The translations under genes were made by a program, and so were the position numbers. A DNA stretch of 64,000 nt from Acinetobacter sp. TGL-Y2. GTDB lineage: Bacteria; Pseudomonadota; Gammaproteobacteria; Pseudomonadales; Moraxellaceae. The notes beneath the pieces are model-generated. The model searched no databases. It saw nothing but the letters and a program-made list of their open reading frames with translations, and had not been told where the DNA came from. The stretch spans positions 744,001-808,000 of the forward strand of contig NZ_CP015110.1 of NCBI RefSeq assembly GCF_001612555.1, given 5' to 3'. Positions within the stretch are counted from its first letter, which is position 1, and each line of letters begins with the position of its first letter. Shown piece after piece: positions 58,393-64,000 of this stretch.

Positions 58393-59964
58393 ATGACGCA
58401 AGTTCAGCTTCAACAACTGCAAAAACAACTGTGGAATATTGCCAATACGTTGCGTGGAAAAATGGGGGCTGATGAGTTTCGAGATTATATTTTAGGACTC
58501 ATTTTCTATAAGTATTTATCTGAAAAAGTCATGACCAGTGCCAATCAAGAATTAGAAGGCGAAGGCATTGTTTTTAGTGACTTAGATAGAGCAAACAAAA
58601 TTCACCAAGAATATTTAGATGCTGTAAAACAAGAAAGTTTGCAAAATATTGGCTTCTTTTTAGAACCGAAACAGTTATTTCACAGTATTGCGCTTCGAGC
58701 GAAAGCAGAAGAATTTATCTTAGATGATTTGATCGAAATCTTAAAAGCGATTGAAAGCAGTACGCAGGATGCTGACTCTGCGGAAGACTTTGCACATTTA
58801 TTTGAAGACATGGATCTTACCTCGACCAAGTTGGGCAATAAAGTCAGTGATCGGAATGAACTCATCTCCAAAGTGATTATTCATTTGGACGAGATTGATT
58901 TTGATCTTGCAAATACTGAATCCGATGTTCTAGGTGATGCCTATGAGTATTTGATTGGTGAATTTGCTTCAGGTGCAGGCAAGAAAGCCGGTGAGTTTTA
59001 TACACCACAAATGGTGTCGACTTTACTGGCTCGTATCGTGACACTGGGTAAAATGCGTTTGCGTAGTGTCTATGATCCAACCTGTGGTTCAGGTTCATTA
59101 TTGCTTCGTGTCAAACGTGAAGTAGGTGATGAGGTCGATGCGATTTATGGTCAGGAAATGAACCGCACCACCTACAACTTGGCACGTATGAACATGATTT
59201 TGCATGATGTGCATTTTTCTAAGTTCGATATTAAGCAAGAAGATACACTGATTCGTCCGCAACATATCGGCTTGAAGTTTGATGCGATTGTGGCAAATCC
59301 ACCATTTTCTGCAAAATGGTCAGCCGATCCGTTGCTCATGAATGATCCTCGTTTTAAGTCCTATGGCAAGCTTGCACCAAGTTCTAAGGCGGATATGGCA
59401 TTTGTTCAGCATATGCTGTATCACTTGGATGAATCGGGCACTTTAGCGATTGTTTTACCGCACGGGGTGTTGTTCCGTGGTTCGAGTGAAGGTGTAATTC
59501 GTCAGCATTTGATTGAAAAGTTAAATGTGGTGGATACGATTATTGGTTTACCTGCCAATATTTTCTATGGCACGTCTATTCCAACTTGTGTTTTGGTACT
59601 TAAGAAAAACCGTGAGCATAAAGACAATATTTTGTTTATTGATGCCAGTAATGAGTTTGAGAAACAGAAGAATCAAAACAAGTTATTGCCAAAGCATTTG
59701 GACAATATTGTGGCTGCTTTTGAAAACCGTCAGGATATTGAAAAATACGCCAAAGTTGCGTCATTGGATGAAGTGAAAGCCAATGATTACAACTTAAATA
59801 TTCCTCGTTATGTTGATACCTTTGAAGCGGAAGATGAGATTGATTTAGATGTGATTGCGAAACAGCTTCAAGCGTTGGAAGTGGAAAGCCAAAAAACCGA
59901 TGCGGTGATTGCCGATTTTTGTAAAGAATTAGGTATTGATTCACCATTTGCGGAGGTGAAGTAA
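58393..59964 (+). CDS. hsdM: Type I restriction-modification DNA methyltransferase HsdM
   Basis: HsdM (523 residues) is the N6-adenine methyltransferase subunit of a type I system. An N-terminal helical domain (LQKQLWNIANTLRGKMGADE) precedes the catalytic core. That core has AGEFYTPQMVSTLLARIV, SAM motif I DPTCGSGSLLLRV, and catalytic motif IV NPPFSAKW. The frame is intact, so it should be active if given a specificity subunit. Its stop codon overlaps the hsdS start by one base (TAATG), so translation is coupled. First gene of the hsd locus. Confidence 0.94.
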   Translation: MTQVQLQQLQKQLWNIANTLRGKMGADEFRDYILGLIFYKYLSEKVMTSANQELEGEGIVFSDLDRANKIHQEYLDAVKQESLQNIGFFLEPKQLFHSIALRAKAEEFILDDLIEILKAIESSTQDADSAEDFAHLFEDMDLTSTKLGNKVSDRNELISKVIIHLDEIDFDLANTESDVLGDAYEYLIGEFASGAGKKAGEFYTPQMVSTLLARIVTLGKMRLRSVYDPTCGSGSLLLRVKREVGDEVDAIYGQEMNRTTYNLARMNMILHDVHFSKFDIKQEDTLIRPQHIGLKFDAIVANPPFSAKWSADPLLMNDPRFKSYGKLAPSSKADMAFVQHMLYHLDESGTLAIVLPHGVLFRGSSEGVIRQHLIEKLNVVDTIIGLPANIFYGTSIPTCVLVLKKNREHKDNILFIDASNEFEKQKNQNKLLPKHLDNIVAAFENRQDIEKYAKVASLDEVKANDYNLNIPRYVDTFEAEDEIDLDVIAKQLQALEVESQKTDAVIADFCKELGIDSPFAEVK

Positions 59965-60625
59965 TGGCTTCGCCTCAGTTACGTTTTAAAGAGTTTGATG
60001 GGGATTGGGCTAATTTAAAGTATAAAGATGTATTAAACATCAAATACGGCAAAGATCATAAAAGCCTATCAGATGGTGAGATACCTGTTTATGGAACAGG
60101 TGGAATCATGCGTTATGTAGATAAATTTTTATACGAAGGCGAAAGTATTTTAATTGGTCGTAAAGGAACAATTGATCAACCAAAATATGTAAATGAAAAA
60201 TTTTGGACTGTAGATACTCTTTTTTATACAGAGATAAAAGAAAATTCAGTTCCATTTTTTTTATTTCAACATGCACTTCAAGTGAATTGGCTAGGTTTAA
60301 ATGAAGCAACTGGTGTGCCGAGTTTAAATACAACTTCGATTAATAATGTTGATATATCACTTCCATCCAAAGAAGAACAAACCAAAATCGCTTCTTTTCT
60401 TTCCGCTGTGGATGAAAAGATTAGCCAACTAACCCAAAAACACAAACTGCTCAGCCAATATAAACAAGGCATGATGCAAAAGTTGTTTAGTCAGCAGATT
60501 CGTTTCAAAGCGGATGATGGGAGTGAGTTTGGGGAGTGGGAAGAAATTGCTCTAGGCAAGATTAAAGGAGTTTCTATAGCTTCAGGGAAATCCTCACATG
60601 AAAAATTAGAATCCGCTAAATATTA

Positions 60626-61620
60626 TAGCTGGATTTAAATTTTAAGCTACATTGCCTTCAAGCCTAAATCGAGCGCTTCTTCTATGTTTTTGTCAAAACG
60701 GACAGCGATACTTTTAACTTTGGATTTTAGCACTGACCATGCTTTTTCAATTGGATTTAAATCTGGACTGTAAGCAGGCAAGTACATGATTCTACAGTTA
60801 AAGTCTTTGGCTAGTTTTTTGATATCTCCGTTCTTATGAATCGAAGCGTTATCTAGAATCAGCAGATGTCTTTTGGTCTTATCTTGATTATCTTTGGTTA
60901 AATTTTCAAGTAGATATCTCAACCATCCCGTGAACATTGCTCGATCGCATGAACCTTGAAAAATCAAAGGGTAAAGGAACTGATACGCTGAATTAGACCT
61001 CACAGCACTGATGATACTTAATCTTTTACCATGACCACCCAATTTTAAAGCAGCGCAACGACTGCCTAGTTTAGACCAACCATATTGCGCTGTATCTGTG
61101 GTGTTTATCCCAGACTCATCAATATAAAGAATCTGATCTTCCCCAAACTCCTCTTTCCATTGCGGAAGAAACCAGTTGAATACAGCCCTTGTTATTTTGT
61201 CGGCTTGCTTATAGAGAAAACTCTTTTTTTACGTGTCCAACCAAGTCTATGAATGGCTTTTAACAGGGTTGAGTAAAGGATTGGATACCCAAACTTTTGT
61301 TCAAATAAAGGGATGAGATCTTTCACTTGAGAAAATTCAGTAGTTTCAATAAAGTGTTTGAAAGCATCCATATCCTTGATTTTAGTGGGTCGACCTGCAT
61401 TGATTTTAGGCTGTTTCAATTCTCCAGTGGTGTTTTGAAGAAGAATCCAATCATCCAAAGTGGTTCTAGATATTTTAAAGGTTTTACATGTATATGATTT
61501 GTGATTATTTTCTTCATAAAACTGCATGACTTTTTCACGTAAATCCACTGAATATACTTTAGGCATGATCTTGAACAAATTAATTTTTTATCATTGTATC
61601 CCAAAATAAGATTGCAGCTA
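60626..61620 (-). mobile_element. IS630-family insertion sequence, copy 2 (995 bp), inside hsdS
   Basis: This copy matches copy 1 (47449-48443) in length, orientation and, as far as I can read, all but one base (61601). It is flanked by TA at 60624-60625 and 61621-61622. Near-identity points to recent movement, with either copy as donor or both from elsewhere. Confidence 0.95.
60647..61578 (-). CDS. IS630 transposase, two frames joined by -1 frameshift (copy 2)
   Basis: Both frames translate identically to those of copy 1: N-terminal helix-turn-helix frame at 61578-61192, catalytic DDE frame ending at 60647, joined at the seven-base A run (61224-61230, T on the given strand). The catalytic residues are intact, so the element may still be active. 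Confidence 0.85.
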
Positions 61621-62041
61621 TATTATTATGGTTCGACTGGAGTAATTGGATATTCAAATGAATATGATTACCGAGGAACTAAAATTTTAATAGCACGTGT
61701 TGGACACAATGCTGGATATATTTATATGGCAAGTGGTCAATATAACGTATCTGATAATACGCTGATTTTAGAATTGCCCTCAAATTTAAATTATATTTTT
61801 ATTAGAGCTCTCTTGGAAAAATATCAATTAAATAAATTAGTTTTTGGGACAGGTCAGCCATTGATTACAGGTGGTTTATTAAAGAAAATAGTAATTCAAG
61901 TACCTTGCTTAGAAGAACAAACCAAAATAGCTAATTTCTTATCGAGCATTGACCAAAAAATTGAAGTCGTAGCACAGCAAATTCAACAAGCCAAGCAATG
62001 GAAAAAAGGCTTGTTACAGCAGATGTTTGTTTAACCCCCAA

Positions 62042-62065
62042 CCCCCTTAAAAAGGGGGCTTTTCT
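62042..62065 (+). terminator. Hairpin after hsdS
   Basis: CCCCCTT, loop AAA, AAGGGGG followed by CTTTTCTC, directly downstream of the hsdS stop. It may end the hsdMS transcript. Confidence 0.65.
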
Positions 62066-62144
62066 CATTCACAGATTTTATATCGTTAAAACTTCAAATT
62101 TGGATTTAAAAAACTTTTTTGCTTATAAGTGAATTGATGTGAAG

Positions 62145-62165
62145 TCTCCCCTTTAAAAGGGGAGA
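62145..62165. repeat. Intergenic palindrome upstream of the DUF559 gene
   Basis: TCTCCCCTTT and AAAGGGGAGA pair around one base and are followed by TTTAGAGGGG. It recalls short intergenic palindromes that recur in Acinetobacter genomes, but that is from memory and only one copy is in this window. Confidence 0.5.
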
Positions 62166-62229
62166 TTTAGAGGGGTATGATTGCTTGAAAAAGGGAGAGC
62201 TTTTGATTAAGGGAGTTCGAATAAAAACA

Positions 62230-62595
62230 ATGCAAAAAATATTTAACAAAACTGAATATAAAGAACGCCGTCAAACCTTAGGTTCAGATATGACTGAACC
62301 TGAACAACGGTTATGGTCAATTTTAAAAAATAAGCAAATGGGTGTGAAATTTCGCCGACAGCATGGCATAGGTCACTATATTGTTGATTTTTATAGTTCT
62401 GAAATTAAACTGGTTATCGAAGTTGATGGAGAAAGTCATGGTACTGAGGAAGCACAAGCCTATGATCAAATTCGAGAAAACGATATGGTGAATTTAGGGT
62501 TATATACGCTCAGATTTTCAAATCAAGAGGTGATGCAAAATTTACAAGGCGTCTTTGACTGTCTTCAACGGTATATTAATGACCCACAAAATTAA
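62230..62595 (+). CDS. DUF559 domain protein (endonuclease-like)
   Basis: This 121-residue protein matches the DUF559 family (PF04480), related to Vsr-like PD-(D/E)XK nucleases. Visible features are MTEPEQRLWSILKNKQMGVK, FRRQHGIGHYIVDFYSS (D as potential metal ligand) and LVIEVDGESHG with E and D, then a variant YTLRFSNQEV. Catalysis in this family is not well established. The open frame reaches 62185 (TTG), but ATG 62230 matches the family N-terminus. It sits between hsdS and hsdR, after a terminator-like hairpin, so it may be independently expressed. Confidence 0.75.
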   Translation: MQKIFNKTEYKERRQTLGSDMTEPEQRLWSILKNKQMGVKFRRQHGIGHYIVDFYSSEIKLVIEVDGESHGTEEAQAYDQIRENDMVNLGLYTLRFSNQEVMQNLQGVFDCLQRYINDPQN

Positions 62596-62752
62596 AATTT
62601 CGTCATGATATGCGGGGCGACTAGGTAGGATATGTTGAACTGCCTCAAGCGCTAAAAAAGTAAATTTAAAATAAGCGCTTGATCTGTGTCATAAAACACC
62701 TAAAATTGAATGAATATGGGACTTTATAATGATTTTAATTTAGAGCAGATTG

Positions 62753-64000
62753 ATGTCGACGCAAAAAGAATTACAACTTGAAGAAGAACTGATTTCGCAG
62801 CTTGTACAATTAGGCTATGAACGAATCACTTTACGTAAAGAAGACACCTTACTCGATAACTTAAAACAGCAGATTCAACGTTTTAATCAGATTGAAACAC
62901 CATTTTCAAATGAAGAATGGAAACAAATTTGGTATTACCTCAGCAAAGAAATAACAGTCTTTAAAAAAGCTGAACTATTACGTGATCGTTGTCCTGTCAG
63001 TTTTGATGATGGAACCGTTAAACATCTACGATTTATTAGTGAACATGCAGAAGATAATTTCTTTCAAGTGTCCAATCAGATTATTGCCGATCATCGTGAC
63101 TTAGATGGCAGAACCAGTCGTTTTGATGTGACTTTACTCATCAATGGCTTTCCATTGGTTCAAATGGAAGTCAAAAAACGTGGCGTAGCCATTAGCCAAG
63201 CATTTAAACAAACCTTGGACTACACCAAAGCCGCTTATAAAGCAGGGCAAGGGCTGTTTGGATTTATTCAGTATTTTGTGATCAGTAATGGTGTGAACTG
63301 CCGTTATTACTCAAATGGAACCCAAGACATTGAGTTCGCTTTTCCTTGGGCGAGTCAAAACAACAAAGCCATTAATGATATTAATGAATTTACGCAAACT
63401 TTTTTGAATCCACATCACACCATCAAAATGCTGACACAATATATGGTGATGCACCAAACTACACAAAGTTTGATGACCTTACGTCCATATCAAATCTACG
63501 CCGTAGAAAACATGATTCAGCATGTACAAACATCAGATGAACATGCCTATATATGGCATACCACAGGTTCAGGTAAGACATTAACGTCCTTTAAAGCCAG
63601 TCAACTACTGATTAAACAACCCGATATTGAACGTGTGATTTTTGTGGTGGATCGCAAAGACTTAGATGGTCAAACGGCTGAAGAATTTAATAAGTTTCGA
63701 AAGAATTCCGTCGATAGCACCAAAAATACAGCCAATCTGGTTAAACAACTCACTGCGAAAGACAATCGCTTGGTGGTCACCACCATTCAAAAGCTGAACA
63801 ATGCGATTTCTAAAGATCGTTATGTAGAGCAGATGGGGGAACTTAAAGACAAAAAAGTGATCTTCATCTTTGATGAATGTCATCGCAGTCAATTTGGAAC
63901 GACCCATCAAAATATTCGTCGTTTCTTTAAACAAGCGCAAATGTTTGGATTTACGGGCACCCCTATTTTTGATAAAAATAGCTATAAAGACAGTGGTATC
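62753..64000 (+). CDS. hsdR: Type I restriction endonuclease HsdR, N-terminal part
   Basis: The frame runs from ATG 62753 off the window; 416 codons are visible. An N-terminal nuclease domain has SRFDVTLLINGFPLVQMEVK, a PD-(D/E)XK core with D near residue 124 and E-V-K near 137-139. The superfamily 2 translocase begins with Walker A HTTGSGKT near 267-274, followed by FIFDECHRSQFG (motif II) and FGFTGTP (motif III). HsdR pulls DNA and cuts at collision points when bound to HsdM2S. Its C-terminus lies outside the window, so integrity is unknown. Confidence 0.93.
   Translation, partial: MSTQKELQLEEELISQLVQLGYERITLRKEDTLLDNLKQQIQRFNQIETPFSNEEWKQIWYYLSKEITVFKKAELLRDRCPVSFDDGTVKHLRFISEHAEDNFFQVSNQIIADHRDLDGRTSRFDVTLLINGFPLVQMEVKKRGVAISQAFKQTLDYTKAAYKAGQGLFGFIQYFVISNGVNCRYYSNGTQDIEFAFPWASQNNKAINDINEFTQTFLNPHHTIKMLTQYMVMHQTTQSLMTLRPYQIYAVENMIQHVQTSDEHAYIWHTTGSGKTLTSFKASQLLIKQPDIERVIFVVDRKDLDGQTAEEFNKFRKNSVDSTKNTANLVKQLTAKDNRLVVTTIQKLNNAISKDRYVEQMGELKDKKVIFIFDECHRSQFGTTHQNIRRFFKQAQMFGFTGTPIFDKNSYKDSGI

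Larger units (their letters stand above)
59964..62034 (+). pseudogene. hsdS: Specificity subunit HsdS, interrupted by an IS630 element
   Basis: The 5' part (59964-60625) encodes target-recognition domain 1, the central conserved helices (EEQTKIASFLSAVDEKISQL) and the beginning of domain 2. The 3' part (61623-62034) encodes the rest of domain 2 (YYGSTGVIGYSNEYDYRGT, ILIARVGHNAG) and the C-terminal helices (EEQTKIANFLSSIDQKIE). Deleting the 995-bp element and one TA restores 1074 bases, a 357-codon frame with no stop. As it stands, the 5' part is translated to 224 residues, the last few from the IS end. The full subunit would dictate the bipartite DNA target of the HsdRMS complex. Confidence 0.92.

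Noticed and set aside
61594..62034. Separate 146-codon gene starting inside the IS end
   Set aside because: The TTG start lies in the IS terminal sequence. The product is the 3' half of hsdS and rejoins the 5' half in frame when the IS is removed.

Overview
The window is chromosomal DNA from a gammaproteobacterium of the Moraxellaceae, almost certainly an Acinetobacter. The grounds are the moderately AT-rich codon use, the EF-G and EF-Tu sequences, the Bpt/Aat pair, the tmRNA tag ANDESYALAA, and gene neighbourhoods (rpsL-rpsG-fusA-tuf, minCDE, pilTU, rep-dut-algC-argB) that I recognise from that genus. Species cannot be fixed by reading alone.

Layout. 1-4.3 kb: the end of a membrane acyltransferase, hemJ, fabB and an EcsC-family gene. 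4.4-9.1 kb: the str operon (rpsL, rpsG, fusA, tuf) with a clear sigma70 promoter, a hairpin at its mRNA 5' end and further hairpins in its spacers. 9.3-15 kb: a PF10118 hydrolase, rimI, the N-degron transferases bpt and aat, a methyltransferase with a regulatory domain, and trxB. 15.3-23.2 kb: ftsK, a PA4642-type gene, minCDE followed by a nest of palindromic repeats, a protein resembling a pore-less voltage sensor, and a PlsC-like acyltransferase. 23.4-33.7 kb: an OmpA-like lipoprotein, rep, dut, algC, argB, a class II amidotransferase, bacteriohemerythrin, a short SLC6-like transporter overlapping rnfH, bamE and fur. 33.7-42.7 kb: pilU/pilT, a YggS-type gene, a lipoprotein and sbcDC.

Accessory DNA begins after sbcD. 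A 1.6 kb AT-rich gene desert ends in a (GATATC)5.8 tandem repeat just upstream of an aliphatic amidase operon, amiE-amiB-amiS, which has no adjacent amiC/amiR regulators. A 995 bp IS630-family element follows, then a well-structured candidate small RNA on the minus strand. Core genes resume (TIGR01777 oxidoreductase, thiO, hemB, a thioesterase, an EmrAB-type pump, glpK) up to ssrA.

A type I restriction-modification locus (hsdM, hsdS, a DUF559 gene, hsdR running off the window) lies directly downstream of ssrA. Its hsdS is split by a second, nearly identical IS630 copy. Removing the element and one TA restores a continuous 357-codon hsdS. What remains is an intact methylase and a half-length specificity subunit carrying one target-recognition domain.

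No CRISPR array, prophage or wholly new multigene defence system is visible. The points most worth follow-up are the disrupted hsdS, the candidate RNA at 48.6-48.8 kb, the regulator-less ami operon with its promoter-proximal microsatellite, and the palindromic repeats after minE.
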